Notes: generated from the letters alone by a model not told the origin. Shown: positions 8,410 to 17,393, counted from the first letter of the stretch. The stretch: DNA of 64,000 bases from Pedobacter cryoconitis (GCF_003259615.1 NZ_QLLR01000001.1:127922-191921); one strand, 5' to 3'. A program made the numbers and translations.

Positions 8410-9811
8410 ATTCACATTAGGAATGATAGGCCTTGGTACAATGGGCCGCAATTTATTGCTGAACATGGCCGATAAAGGCTTTGCAGTAACAGGTTATGAC
8501 AAGGATCAGAAAATGATCCAGAAACTTAAGGAAGATGGTGCAAAGCATAATCTTACGGCCTACAGCTCATTAGAAGATTTTATTGGAAGTCTGGAGTTAC
8601 CAAGAAGAATTATGCTTCTTGTACCTGCAGGGCCAATTGTTGACAGTGTCATTCTGGAGCTTTTACCTTTACTGGATAAAGGCGATATTATTATTGATAG
8701 TGGAAACTCTCATTTCACGGACACCAGCAAAAGAGCTGCTGACCTTTCTGGCCAGGGAATCCATTTCTTCGGCATGGGAATTTCTGGTGGTGAAGAAGGT
8801 GCACGTTTCGGTCCTAGCATTATGCCAGGTGGTGATAAAACTGCTTATGGAGAAATGAAAGAGATTCTTGAAGCTGTTTCAGCTAAAGTAAATGGTGATC
8901 CGTGCGTGGCTTATATCGGCCCCGGAGCTTCAGGTCATTTTGTGAAAATGGTACACAATGGTATAGAATATGCCATGATGCAGTTGTTAGCTGAGGCTTA
9001 CGACATTATGAAAAATGCGCTTGACTATTCAAATGAGCAGATTCATGATGTATTTGAGCAGTGGAACAATGGCCGTCTGCAGTCTTTCTTACTGGAAGTA
9101 ACCAAAGATATTTTTGCCTTTAAGGATGAAAAAACAGGTGGTTACCTGGTTGATTATATTAAAGATGAAGCGAAGTCTAAAGGTACTGGAAAATGGACAT
9201 CACAAGTGTCAATGGATTTACAGTTACCAATTCCTTCTATCAATGAGGCGGTAAGTACAAGAGATTTATCGAAATTCAAAAGCTTACGTACTAAATTATC
9301 CAAGACTTATACGCAGGGCAAATATGCTGTTGGAGATAAGGATAAATTTATCGTTGAGCTGGAGCAGGCTTTATATTTTGCTGTTATTTCTTCTTATGCA
9401 CAAGGTCTTCATTTATTATGGCAGGCATCTATCACTTATGAATATGAACTGAATTTACATGAAATCGCACAAATCTGGCGTGGTGGATGTATCATCAGAG
9501 CTGAATTCTTAGAAGATATTTACCAGGCTTATAAAAAGCAACCAGACCTGGAGCATCTTTATGCAGATGCGGGTATCGCAAAAAAATTAGAAGAAATCCT
9601 TCCGGGAATGAGATCTGTTGTTAGCCACACGGTATTAACAGGATTAGCTGTTCCTGCATTTGCATCTGCTTTAACCTATTTCGATTCGTTAAAAACAGAA
9701 AGAATGCCTTCTAATTTAATTCAGGCACAAAGAGACTTTTTTGGTGCGCACCAGTTTGAACGTACTGATGCAGAAGGAACGTTTCATGCGATCTGGAATC
9801 CAGCAAAATAG
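8399..9811 (+). CDS. gnd: 6-phosphogluconate dehydrogenase (decarboxylating)
   Basis: 470 residues from the ATG at 8399, where the Rossmann fold begins at once (TLGMIGLGTMGRNLLLNMAD). An earlier in-frame ATG at 8330 would add 23 unrelated residues inside the previous gene, so I rejected it. Other family marks are the substrate motif FGMGISGGEEGAR, GHFVKMVHNGIEYAMMQL around the catalytic lysine, and a C-terminus with GAHQFERTD. Length and motifs match the long dimeric form. The enzyme oxidises 6-phosphogluconate to ribulose-5-phosphate, CO2 and NADPH in the cytoplasm. It overlaps the glucokinase gene upstream and is followed by zwf after a hairpin-containing spacer. Confidence 0.97.
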   Translation: MESKFTLGMIGLGTMGRNLLLNMADKGFAVTGYDKDQKMIQKLKEDGAKHNLTAYSSLEDFIGSLELPRRIMLLVPAGPIVDSVILELLPLLDKGDIIIDSGNSHFTDTSKRAADLSGQGIHFFGMGISGGEEGARFGPSIMPGGDKTAYGEMKEILEAVSAKVNGDPCVAYIGPGASGHFVKMVHNGIEYAMMQLLAEAYDIMKNALDYSNEQIHDVFEQWNNGRLQSFLLEVTKDIFAFKDEKTGGYLVDYIKDEAKSKGTGKWTSQVSMDLQLPIPSINEAVSTRDLSKFKSLRTKLSKTYTQGKYAVGDKDKFIVELEQALYFAVISSYAQGLHLLWQASITYEYELNLHEIAQIWRGGCIIRAEFLEDIYQAYKKQPDLEHLYADAGIAKKLEEILPGMRSVVSHTVLTGLAVPAFASALTYFDSLKTERMPSNLIQAQRDFFGAHQFERTDAEGTFHAIWNPAK

Positions 9812-9824
9812 TAATATAAAAGAA

Positions 9825-9866
9825 ATGCGGCTTGAATGAGCTTTTACAGAATCATTCAAGCTGCAT
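9825..9866 (+). promoter_or_regulatory. Intercistronic stem-loop between gnd and zwf
   Basis: ATGCGGCTTGAATGA (9825-9839) and TCATTCAAGCTGCAT (9852-9866) form a 15-bp stem with one G-U pair and a 12-base loop. No T-run follows, and zwf starts 24 bases later, so this is not a standard terminator. It may be a partial terminator, an RNA stabiliser or a processing site. Confidence 0.6.
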
Positions 9867-9890
9867 CACCGGTAAATAAAATATGCACTA

Positions 9891-11405
9891 ATGAAAACAA
9901 GTCAATGCCTTAACCCAACCGTTTTTGTCATCTTTGGTGGCACTGGGGATTTAAATATGCGCAAACTTGCGCCAGCACTTTATAACTTGTATTCTGATGG
10001 CTACATGCCTAAAGATTATGCAATAATCGGAACAGCGAGAAGTAAGCTCACTGATGTACAGTTCCGTAACACAATTATGGAGGGGGTAAATAGTTTCTCC
10101 CGCGCTGGTAAGGTTAAAAAAGAAAAATGGGATGGTTTTGCAGAAAACGTATACTACAACCCTGTAGATGTATCTGCTCCTGAAACTTTTCAGGATCTTA
10201 AAACAAGTATTGAAAAGCTTAAGAAAAAATTCGGACCTAAAACACAGGTGATTTATTACCTGGCAGTAGCCCCGAATTTATTCCCGCTAATTGCTGAATG
10301 TATTGCTAAATATGATCTTGCCGGCAATGAAGAAAATTGCCGTATCGTAATTGAAAAGCCTTTCGGTCGTGATTTAGAAACTGCAAAGGAATTAAATAAA
10401 TTGTTAACCGGAATTTTCACGGAGAAACAAATCTACAGAATTGACCATTATCTGGGTAAAGAAACTGTTCAGAATATCATGGCTTTCCGTTTCGCCAATT
10501 CATTCCTTGAACCACTTTGGAACCGTACCTATATTGATCACGTACAGATTTCTGTAACCGAGCAGTTAGGTGTTGGAGATCGTGGTGGTTATTATGATGG
10601 TGCTGGTGCTTTAAGAGATATGATCCAGAATCACATTTTACAACTTCTTTGTTTAATTGGTATGGAAACGCCTATCAATTTTGATGCGGATGAAATCAGA
10701 AACAAAAAGGTTGATGTGTTAAAAGCTATGCGTCCTTTTGGACCTGACGATATTCGCATGAGCACTGTTCGCGGACAGTATTCTAAAGGATGGGTTGAGG
10801 GTAAGGAAGTACCTGGTTACCGTTCTGAAAAAGATGTGGCACCACAGTCTAATACAGAAACTTTTGCCGCAGCCAAATTCTTCGTGGATAACTGGCGCTG
10901 GCAGGGAATTCCTTTCTATGTACGTACAGGTAAACGTCTGTTCCAGACTTCTTCTCTTATCACGATACAGTTTAAGGATGTTCCTCACCAGGTTTTCCCT
11001 GCAGGTGTAACTGAACACTGGCAGCAAAACAGGCTGATCATCAGTATTCAGCCAGAAATGAGTATCCGTTTACAGGTACAGGCAAAAAGACCTGGACTGG
11101 ACATGGTATTGAATCCTGTTGACATGGTTTTTGATTATAAAGGAACTTATAGTTCTGAAGCTCCGGAAGCTTACGAAACGTTATTACTGGATGTAATGAT
11201 TGCAGATCAGACACAATTTATGCGTGCAGATCAGGTAGAAAGTGCATGGGAATTGTTAATGCCTGTCATCAATGCGTGGGAAAGTAAAACTTCATTGAGC
11301 TTCCCGAATTACCCTGCTGATTCATGGGGTCCTGAAGACGCTGAAGCGCTGATTGCCAGAGACGGTTTCCACTGGTTTACCTTACCTTTAAAAGATAAAG
11401 ACTAG
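9891..11405 (+). CDS. zwf: Glucose-6-phosphate 1-dehydrogenase
   Basis: 504 residues. The NADP-binding N-terminus reads FVIFGGTGDLNMRKLAPALY. The catalytic signature RIDHYLGKETVQN lies near residue 183 with the substrate-binding lysine, preceded by RIVIEKPFGRDLETA. YVRTGKRL in the second half is also typical. It oxidises glucose-6-phosphate to 6-phosphogluconolactone with NADP. pgl begins two bases after its stop, so the two are co-translated. The kinase-gnd-zwf-pgl order places all enzymes from glucose to ribulose-5-phosphate in one unit. Confidence 0.98.
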   Translation: MKTSQCLNPTVFVIFGGTGDLNMRKLAPALYNLYSDGYMPKDYAIIGTARSKLTDVQFRNTIMEGVNSFSRAGKVKKEKWDGFAENVYYNPVDVSAPETFQDLKTSIEKLKKKFGPKTQVIYYLAVAPNLFPLIAECIAKYDLAGNEENCRIVIEKPFGRDLETAKELNKLLTGIFTEKQIYRIDHYLGKETVQNIMAFRFANSFLEPLWNRTYIDHVQISVTEQLGVGDRGGYYDGAGALRDMIQNHILQLLCLIGMETPINFDADEIRNKKVDVLKAMRPFGPDDIRMSTVRGQYSKGWVEGKEVPGYRSEKDVAPQSNTETFAAAKFFVDNWRWQGIPFYVRTGKRLFQTSSLITIQFKDVPHQVFPAGVTEHWQQNRLIISIQPEMSIRLQVQAKRPGLDMVLNPVDMVFDYKGTYSSEAPEAYETLLLDVMIADQTQFMRADQVESAWELLMPVINAWESKTSLSFPNYPADSWGPEDAEALIARDGFHWFTLPLKDKD

Positions 11406-11406
11406 T

Positions 11407-12132
11407 ATGAACTTATTGATATATAAAACAAAAAGTGAGCTGCTGAAAGATTTAGCAGATTACGTGATCGCAATTGCAGAAAAGGCGATTGCAGAAAAGG
11501 ATTGTTTTAATTTTGTACTGACTGGCGGTAATTCTCCTAAAGAATTATATGAAATACTGTCTACCACCTACCGTGAAAAGTTAGATTGGTCAAAGGTATT
11601 TTTCTTTATTGGGGATGAACGTAATGTTCCGCCCGGACATGAAAGCTATAATGGCTTAATGGCAAAGAAATCAATATTGGCTCCTTTAAACGTTGCTGAT
11701 GATCATATCTTTTTTGTAGATACTACATTAGCTCCTGAAAAGGCTGCAATAGAATATGCTAAAGCAATCACTGCTCATTTTGCTGGTGCTGACCTTGCTT
11801 TTGATCTTATTTTATTAGGTATGGGCGATGATGGGCACACTGCTTCATTATTCCCGGGTACTGATATTTTAGACAGCAAGGAAGTAACAGTAGAGAGTGT
11901 ATTTGTGGAGAAACTAGCGACCTACAGAATCAGTTTCACAGCACCATTGATCAATAAGGCCAAAAATGTTGCCTTCCTTGTATTTGGTGATGCTAAAGCT
12001 GATGCGCTTAAACATGTGATTGAAGACGAGCCTAAGAACACTGAATTATATCCTTCCCAATTGATCGATCCGATTGACGGCAGCCTGACATGGTTCCTGG
12101 ATAGTGATGCAGCAAAATTGCTGGATAACTAA
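11407..12132 (+). CDS. pgl: 6-phosphogluconolactonase (DevB type)
   Basis: 241 residues of the NagB-like fold. Visible motifs are FVLTGGNSPKELYEIL (sugar-phosphate loop), FFIGDERNVPPGHESYN, and LLGMGDDGHTASLFPG, the DevB-type signature that distinguishes it from glucosamine-6-phosphate deaminase. It hydrolyses 6-phosphogluconolactone, completing the oxidative pentose phosphate branch begun by zwf two bases upstream. A strong terminator follows 19 bases after the stop, marking the end of the unit. Confidence 0.97.
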   Translation: MNLLIYKTKSELLKDLADYVIAIAEKAIAEKDCFNFVLTGGNSPKELYEILSTTYREKLDWSKVFFFIGDERNVPPGHESYNGLMAKKSILAPLNVADDHIFFVDTTLAPEKAAIEYAKAITAHFAGADLAFDLILLGMGDDGHTASLFPGTDILDSKEVTVESVFVEKLATYRISFTAPLINKAKNVAFLVFGDAKADALKHVIEDEPKNTELYPSQLIDPIDGSLTWFLDSDAAKLLDN

Positions 12133-12151
12133 ACACATATTTGTTATAGGA

Positions 12152-12187
12152 AGCCCTGTTTCATTCATTTGGAACAGGGCTTTTTTA
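12152..12187 (+). terminator. Rho-independent terminator after pgl
   Basis: AGCCCTGTTT (12152-12161) pairs with GAACAGGGCT (12172-12181), followed by TTTTTTAT. Position and T-run fit termination of the glucokinase-gnd-zwf-pgl transcript. Confidence 0.85.
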
Positions 12188-12362
12188 TGGAGCTTCGCGA
12201 ATGATTCATCCAGTATTTCTGGAATGGGCAAAAACCAGAAAGTGGCTTTGGAAGCTTTAAACGAATAGGTTTAACGCCATAAAGTTCTGCTAAATCTTTA
12301 TCCAGCATAATCTTTTGTTTCCTGATCGGCTGTATTTTATTTACCAAAACTTCATCTATCAT
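12165..12362 (-). pseudogene. ORF6N-domain (KilA-N related) gene remnant
   Basis: The first 33 codons on the minus strand match the start of ORF6N domain proteins: MIDEVLVNKIQPIRKQKIML, then DKDLAELYGV. Family members usually run to 150-200 residues and continue into a basic KRNxxRFPxDF segment. Here the sequence turns into unrelated residues at once and stops at 65 codons, inside the pgl terminator. ORF6N proteins are DNA-binding proteins often carried by phages and mobile elements, so this is probably the debris of a small mobile or toxin-like locus. I doubt it makes a working protein. Confidence 0.6.
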
Positions 12363-12485
12363 ATCTTTGAATTATTTCAAAAGGATAATTTTATTCTTTT
12401 GAAATAATTAATATATTTCCAGGGATGTAAACAAATAGTACTTTAAGCTGTTGTAAGCTTACGCTTTTTATCCCCAATTTTGATT

Positions 12486-13619
12486 ATGCCTGTTCAAACT
12501 GATATTTTAATTATAGGTGGCGGATTAGCCGGGTTAACTGCGGCATTACATCTTCAGCAAGCAGGGATTGAGGTAGTCCTGGTTGAAAAAGATCCTTATC
12601 CTCATCATAAAGTTTGCGGTGAATATATCTCCAATGAGGTTCTTCCCTATTTAAAATGGCTGAATGCTGACCCGTCGGTACTGCATCCTTCGGTCATTTC
12701 CAAAATGCAATTTTCTACGGTTTCAGGGCGAAGTATTGCTGCCCGTTTACCTATGGGTGGTTTTGGGGTGAGCCGGTATCAGCTGGATCATTTTCTCTAT
12801 CAAAAATTTCTGGCTAAAGGAGGTGTTGTGATACAGGATACAGTGAGCAGCGTAGTATTCGAAAAAGATAATTTCCTGGTTCTGACACAAAGTGAAACAC
12901 AGTATACAGCCAGACAGGTGATTGGTGCTTATGGCAAACGCTCTTCCATAGACCTGAAATTAAAGAGAAAATTTATACAACAGAAATCACCATTTTTAGC
13001 TGTAAAAGCGCATTATAAGGGTGAATTTGAAGATGAATTAGTGGCCCTGCATAATTTCAAAGGAGGCTATTGTGGTGCATCTAAAATTGAGGATCAAAAG
13101 ATAAATATATGTTATCTGGCAAATTATGAAACCTTCAAAATACATAAGAACATCACAGCTTACCAGGAGAATGTATTATATCAGAATAAACATTTAAAAA
13201 GTATTTTTGAAAAATCTGAACTCTTGTTTGATGCCCCCATAACGATCAGTCAACTCTCCTTTGGAGTCAGGGAAGCGGTCATTGACCATATCCTGATGAT
13301 TGGTGATACTGCGGCATTAATACATCCTTTATGTGGAAACGGTATGGCTATGGCGATACACAGTGCGGGAATTTGTTCAGAATTATTGCTTTTGTTTCTT
13401 AAGGGAGAGATTCCTGACAGAACTTCAATGGAAAAACGCTATATTATATGCTGGAACCAGCACTTTAAATCCAGATTATTGATGGGCAATACTTTATCAG
13501 CACTGTTCGAAAAAGAATATTTAACGGAAAAATTATTGGGTGGAATGGTCCGGCTGCCATTTATACTCCCTTTGATCATCAAAAAAACACACGGCCATAG
13601 CTTAACTGTTCCTAAATAA
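12486..13619 (+). CDS. FAD-dependent oxidoreductase, geranylgeranyl-reductase/phenol-hydroxylase-like
   Basis: 377 residues from the ATG at 12486; a TTG two codons earlier is in frame but unnecessary. The N-terminal FAD site is ILIIGGGLAGLTAAL with GxGxxG at residues 11-16. HHKVCGEYIS (40-49) is the loop typical of geranylgeranyl-reductase-like flavoproteins. A second FAD motif, IGDTAALIHPLCGNGMAMAI, appears past residue 270. Such enzymes hydroxylate, reduce or dehydrogenate lipid-like substrates. It is the first gene of the type III PKS operon and its stop overlaps the methyltransferase start by one base. By analogy with the SrsA/B/C set of Streptomyces griseus (type III PKS, methyltransferase, flavoprotein), it may oxidise the polyketide ring. 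The actual reaction is not shown by the sequence. Confidence 0.85.
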   Translation: MPVQTDILIIGGGLAGLTAALHLQQAGIEVVLVEKDPYPHHKVCGEYISNEVLPYLKWLNADPSVLHPSVISKMQFSTVSGRSIAARLPMGGFGVSRYQLDHFLYQKFLAKGGVVIQDTVSSVVFEKDNFLVLTQSETQYTARQVIGAYGKRSSIDLKLKRKFIQQKSPFLAVKAHYKGEFEDELVALHNFKGGYCGASKIEDQKINICYLANYETFKIHKNITAYQENVLYQNKHLKSIFEKSELLFDAPITISQLSFGVREAVIDHILMIGDTAALIHPLCGNGMAMAIHSAGICSELLLLFLKGEIPDRTSMEKRYIICWNQHFKSRLLMGNTLSALFEKEYLTEKLLGGMVRLPFILPLIIKKTHGHSLTVPK

Positions 13620-14332
13620 TGTTTGTAGATACCACTTATAGAAGCACTGCTCCCGAGATTATGGATAATTTCCAGATGGAAGGGGAAATACTCAGAGACG
13701 CACTCGACAAAATTGCCAGCATCAATCGTCTGCTTGGCGGAAACAAGGTAACAATCGAAGGAATTATTTATTTACTCCGGGCGCAACCAAAATCTACTCC
13801 AATACGTATTACTGATATAGGGTGCGGAAATGGGGATATGTTAAGAGCGCTTGCAGCTTATGCAGAGAAAAATGATTTAAACTTTATACTTACTGGTATA
13901 GATGCTAATAATTTCACGATTGAGCATGCCCGGAGCTTATCATCCGGATATAAAAACATAAGCTATGAGTGCATTGATATATTTGATGAGCTGAACCAGC
14001 AAAAATCAACAGATATTATACTTTGTACACTCACATTACATCACTTTAAAGAGCAGGAGATCATTGTGTTGCTGCAAAGTTTTCAACGAACGGCAAGGCT
14101 TGGTTTTGTAATTAATGATTTACAGCGGAGTGCAATCGCCTACTATCTGTTTTTGGGTTTATGTTTTGTATTCCGCCTGAATGATATGTCACGTGAGGAC
14201 GGACTGGTTTCTATCCTCCGGGGGTTTAAAAGAAATGATTTAGTGTCGTTTTCAAAAACATTGGGTCTTAAAAATTACTTTATTAAATGGAAATGGGCGT
14301 TCCGCTACCAATGGATAGTTAAAATATCATGA
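13619..14332 (+). CDS. Class I SAM-dependent methyltransferase in type III PKS operon
   Basis: 237 residues. The SAM-binding motif is ITDIGCGNGDML (about residues 64-75), followed by the acidic ribose-binding residue in FILTGIDANN and the post-motif LCTLTLHHF. The fold is the common seven-strand type, close to UbiE/Coq5-like enzymes, and unlike the isoprenylcysteine-type methyltransferases found beside type III PKS genes in Bacillus and Streptomyces. The start codon overlaps the stop of the oxidoreductase and the stop overlaps the PKS start (ATGA), showing tight coupling. It probably methylates the polyketide product at oxygen or carbon; the site cannot be inferred. Confidence 0.88.
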   Translation: MFVDTTYRSTAPEIMDNFQMEGEILRDALDKIASINRLLGGNKVTIEGIIYLLRAQPKSTPIRITDIGCGNGDMLRALAAYAEKNDLNFILTGIDANNFTIEHARSLSSGYKNISYECIDIFDELNQQKSTDIILCTLTLHHFKEQEIIVLLQSFQRTARLGFVINDLQRSAIAYYLFLGLCFVFRLNDMSREDGLVSILRGFKRNDLVSFSKTLGLKNYFIKWKWAFRYQWIVKIS

Positions 14333-15381
14333 GTGTAATTATAAAAAGTATCAGCAAAGCATTGCCTGAATATTCAAGGACCACAGCCGAAATCATTCCT
14401 TTTCTGGATGGTTGGCTGCATGGCCAGGAAGACCGGTTTGTACGTAAGGTTAAAAAGATATTTGAAAATGCTGCGGTAGATAAACGTTATTCCTTTATGT
14501 CTCCTGAAGAAGTTTTCAGCGATCTTACATTTGAGCAGCGGAACAATATCTATTGCAGAGAAGGTATTAAATTAGGTACAAAATGTCTGACAGATGCAAT
14601 TGATAAGGCAGGCTGGAAAAATGAAGACCTGGATTATATCATTACCGTAAGCTGTACAGGAATAATGATCCCTTCTTTAGATGCCTATCTGATCAATGCT
14701 TTGAAACTGCGCCAGGATATTGTGCGTCTTCCGGTTACAGAAATGGGCTGTGCTGCTGGCGTATCCGGAATTATTTATGCCAAAAACTTCTTAAAATCCA
14801 ATCCGGGTAAAAGAGCTGCAGTTATCGCGGTAGAATCTCCAACGGCAACTTTTCAGCGCAATGATTTTTCGATGGCCAATATTGTAAGTGCTGCCATTTT
14901 TGGAGACGGCGCGGCCTGCATTCTTTTGTCTTCACATTCTGAAGATAGCGGCCCGGAAATACTGGCCGAAGAAATGTATCACTTTTATGATGCAGAGGAA
15001 ATGATGGGCTTTAAAATGACCAATACAGGTTTGCAAATGGTACTGGATGTGACTGTTCCTGAAAACATTGCCGAACATTTTCCTGCTATTATTCATCCCT
15101 TTCTGAAAAAAAACGGATTAGATATTCAAGCAATAGACCATTTGATTTTCCACCCCGGCGGAAAGAAAATCATTGAAATTGTAGAAGCATTATTTGGCGA
15201 TCTTGGTAAAAATATTGAAGACACTAAAGCGATTTTAAGGCTATATGGGAATATGTCAAGTGTTACCGTACTGTATGTGCTTGAACGGATTATGGAGGCT
15301 AAACCTAAGCCCGGAGACAAGGGCCTGATGCTCAGTTTTGGCCCCGGATTTTCTGCACAGCGAATTTTATTGCAATGGTAA
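14329..15381 (+). CDS. Type III polyketide synthase (chalcone/alkylresorcinol synthase family)
   Basis: 350 residues, the usual length. The Cys-His-Asn triad is present: C141 in VTEMGCAAGVSG, H275 in LIFHPGGKK, and N308 in LRLYGNMSS. The C-terminal GFGPG-type motif appears as SFGPGFSAQ. These enzymes extend an acyl starter with malonyl-CoA and cyclise it to a pyrone, resorcinol or related ring, without an ACP-bound chain on the enzyme. Because the operon also carries a ketosynthase, a dehydratase, an ACP and a PPTase, the starter is probably a fatty or unsaturated acyl group delivered on ACP or as CoA ester. It overlaps the methyltransferase by 4 bases and precedes the dehydratase by 48 bases. 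Product unknown. Confidence 0.95.
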   Translation: MSVIIKSISKALPEYSRTTAEIIPFLDGWLHGQEDRFVRKVKKIFENAAVDKRYSFMSPEEVFSDLTFEQRNNIYCREGIKLGTKCLTDAIDKAGWKNEDLDYIITVSCTGIMIPSLDAYLINALKLRQDIVRLPVTEMGCAAGVSGIIYAKNFLKSNPGKRAAVIAVESPTATFQRNDFSMANIVSAAIFGDGAACILLSSHSEDSGPEILAEEMYHFYDAEEMMGFKMTNTGLQMVLDVTVPENIAEHFPAIIHPFLKKNGLDIQAIDHLIFHPGGKKIIEIVEALFGDLGKNIEDTKAILRLYGNMSSVTVLYVLERIMEAKPKPGDKGLMLSFGPGFSAQRILLQW

Positions 15382-15429
15382 GCGTTTTTTGTATTTACTT
15401 TACACCTTAGAATTGATAATATTATAACA

Positions 15430-15876
15430 ATGAACGCACAAGAAATACTAGCAAAATTACCTTACAGCAAACCTTTTTTATTTGTTGATGAGTTATTACA
15501 AATTGATGAAAACGGATCAACCGGGACTTATACTTATGATAAAGACCTTGATTTTTATAAAGGACACTTTAAAGATGCACCAGTTACACCAGGGGTAATA
15601 TTAACAGAAACAATGGCACAGATTGGCCTGGTTTGCCTGGGTATTTATCTTTCGGAAAATGCAAATACAGAAATGAAAGCGCATGTGATGCTGACATCTA
15701 CAGCCATGGATTTTATGAAACCTGTTTTTCCTGGTGAAATGGTTACCGTAACTGCTGAAAAAGTATACTTCAGGTTTAAAAAACTGAATTGTAATGTAGT
15801 CATGAAAAATGAAGCAGGAGAAACAGTCTGCAAAGGAAATATATCAGGAATGGTAACTACAAAAATGAATGACTAA
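15430..15876 (+). CDS. FabZ-like 3-hydroxyacyl-ACP dehydratase (hotdog fold)
   Basis: 148 residues. The N-terminus LPYSKPFLFVDELL matches the FabZ opening. The catalytic histidine (H46) lies in YKGHFKDAPVTPGV and the catalytic acidic residue (E60) in LTETMAQIG, so the dehydratase pair is complete. Generic FabZ has GHFPGxPVMPG; the changes here suggest a specialised subfamily. It probably dehydrates a 3-hydroxyacyl-ACP intermediate made by the neighbouring ketosynthase, but no ketoreductase is encoded in the operon, so FabG of primary metabolism would have to serve. It overlaps the ketosynthase start by 8 bases. Confidence 0.9.
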   Translation: MNAQEILAKLPYSKPFLFVDELLQIDENGSTGTYTYDKDLDFYKGHFKDAPVTPGVILTETMAQIGLVCLGIYLSENANTEMKAHVMLTSTAMDFMKPVFPGEMVTVTAEKVYFRFKKLNCNVVMKNEAGETVCKGNISGMVTTKMND

Positions 15877-17146
15877 ACGTGTTGTCATCACCGGTTTAGG
15901 GGTTGTTTCACCAAATGGTGCGGACATCACACAGTTCAGACATGCGCTTAAAAATGGTGTGTCCGGGATTCAGCATGATCCGCAGCTGGAACAACTTCTT
16001 TTCTCCTGCCAGATTGCAGGAAAACCAGTGATTGATACAGACCGGATCAGTCAGTATTTCACTGAACTTGAAATCCGGAACCTGGAAAGCACGGGAATTG
16101 TATATGGTGTAATCGCAGGTTTAGATGCGTGGAAGGATGCCGGGCTTAAGCCTGCTCCGGATGAAACCCCGGATTGGGAAAGTGGTACTGTTTTCGGCAC
16201 AGGCACTTCTGGTATCGATAAGTTCAGGGGTGCCATTTATAAATTAGATAACCTGCAGATCCGTAAACTGGGCAGTTCGATAGTTGCCCAGACTATGGCA
16301 AGCGGGGTAAGTGCACTACTGGCCGGAAAACTCGGATTGGGAAACCAGGTCACAACTAACTCTTCTGCTTGTGCAACAGGAACCGAGAGTGTTTTAATGG
16401 CTTATGAGCGCATTAAATCAGGTCAGGCAACGATTATGCTGGCTGGCAGTACAAGTGACAGTGGCCCGTATATATGGGCTGGTTTTGATGCGATGAAAGT
16501 TTGCACTTATAAGCATAATGAAACTCCGGAGAAAGGAAGCCGCCCGATGAGTGCAACTGCAAGTGGTTTTGTTCCCGGAAGTGGTGCCGGCGCTTTAGTT
16601 TTAGAGAGCCTGGACAGTGCTTTAGCAAGAGGGGCTAAGATTTATGCCGAAATACTGGGCGGACATCTTAACTCTGGCGGTCAGCGTGGTGAAGGTACAA
16701 TGACCGCACCTAATCCATTAGCGGTACAGAGGTGCCTTTCTATGGCATTAAAATCTGCTGATATACAAGCTTCGGAAGTTGAAGTAATCAACGGCCATTT
16801 AACCGCAACCGTAAAAGATACGCTTGAAATACAAAACTGGGTAACAGCCTTAGGCCGTTCTGGTAAGGATTTTCCCTATATCAATTCGGTAAAAGGAATG
16901 ATAGGCCACTGTATAGCTGCGGCTGGCAGTATTGAATGTGTCGCTTCTGTTTTACAGCTTCATGAAGGGTTTATTTTCCCTAATATAAATTGTGAAGATC
17001 TGCACCCTACTATTGAAATGCTAATAGACCCGGAACGTATTCCCCGTACTTGTCTCCACAAAGAATTTAATATACTCGTTAAGGCAAGTTTTGGTTTTGG
17101 CGATGTGAATGCCTGTTTGGTCTTAAAAAAATATAATCATGGATAG
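15869..17146 (+). CDS. Beta-ketoacyl-ACP synthase (FabF/KAS II-like)
   Basis: 425 residues of the thiolase fold. All three decarboxylating-condensing residues are present: C168 in TNSSACATGTE, H310 in VINGHLTATVKD, and H347 in GMIGHCIAAAGS. Standard FabF has NAHGTST around the first histidine; GHLTATV here marks a divergent group. It should condense malonyl-ACP with an acyl primer on the operon's own ACP. It overlaps the dehydratase by 8 bases upstream and the ACP by 8 bases downstream. Its intact active site argues against a chain-length-factor role. Confidence 0.93.
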   Translation: MTKRVVITGLGVVSPNGADITQFRHALKNGVSGIQHDPQLEQLLFSCQIAGKPVIDTDRISQYFTELEIRNLESTGIVYGVIAGLDAWKDAGLKPAPDETPDWESGTVFGTGTSGIDKFRGAIYKLDNLQIRKLGSSIVAQTMASGVSALLAGKLGLGNQVTTNSSACATGTESVLMAYERIKSGQATIMLAGSTSDSGPYIWAGFDAMKVCTYKHNETPEKGSRPMSATASGFVPGSGAGALVLESLDSALARGAKIYAEILGGHLNSGGQRGEGTMTAPNPLAVQRCLSMALKSADIQASEVEVINGHLTATVKDTLEIQNWVTALGRSGKDFPYINSVKGMIGHCIAAAGSIECVASVLQLHEGFIFPNINCEDLHPTIEMLIDPERIPRTCLHKEFNILVKASFGFGDVNACLVLKKYNHG

Positions 17147-17393
17147 AGAAGTTATCATTTCCGCTATTAAAGAAGTTGCAGCTCCTTATACCCAGGACAA
17201 GCAGGCACTGGATGAAATCAGTGAAACCACAAGTTTTATTACAGACCTGAAAATCAATTCTGCCAACCTGGTTGATATTGTACTGGATCTGGAAGAAAAA
17301 TTCGGCATAGAGATCGACAATGATTCCATGGCAAAAATGCTGGATGTTAAATCCACACTGGATGTTATTGAGGCCAAACTTGCTGAAAAATGA
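17139..17393 (+). CDS. Acyl carrier protein of the type III PKS operon
   Basis: 84 residues of ACP-like helical sequence. The probable phosphopantetheine serine is S41 in DLKINSANLVDIVLDLEE. Standard ACPs have DSL at this place; here the residues are N-S-A, an unusual substitution on both sides of the serine. The following helix (LVDIVLDLEEKFGIEI) and the final VKSTLDVIEAKL are typical. It overlaps the ketosynthase by 8 bases and the PPTase gene by 4, so the carrier and its activating enzyme are made together. That supports a dedicated carrier separate from the general fatty acid ACP. Confidence 0.9.
   Translation: MDREVIISAIKEVAAPYTQDKQALDEISETTSFITDLKINSANLVDIVLDLEEKFGIEIDNDSMAKMLDVKSTLDVIEAKLAEK

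Noticed and set aside
15126..15320. Small antisense frame inside the type III PKS gene
   Set aside because: It has no features beyond an open frame and is opposite the catalytic His/Asn region of the PKS.
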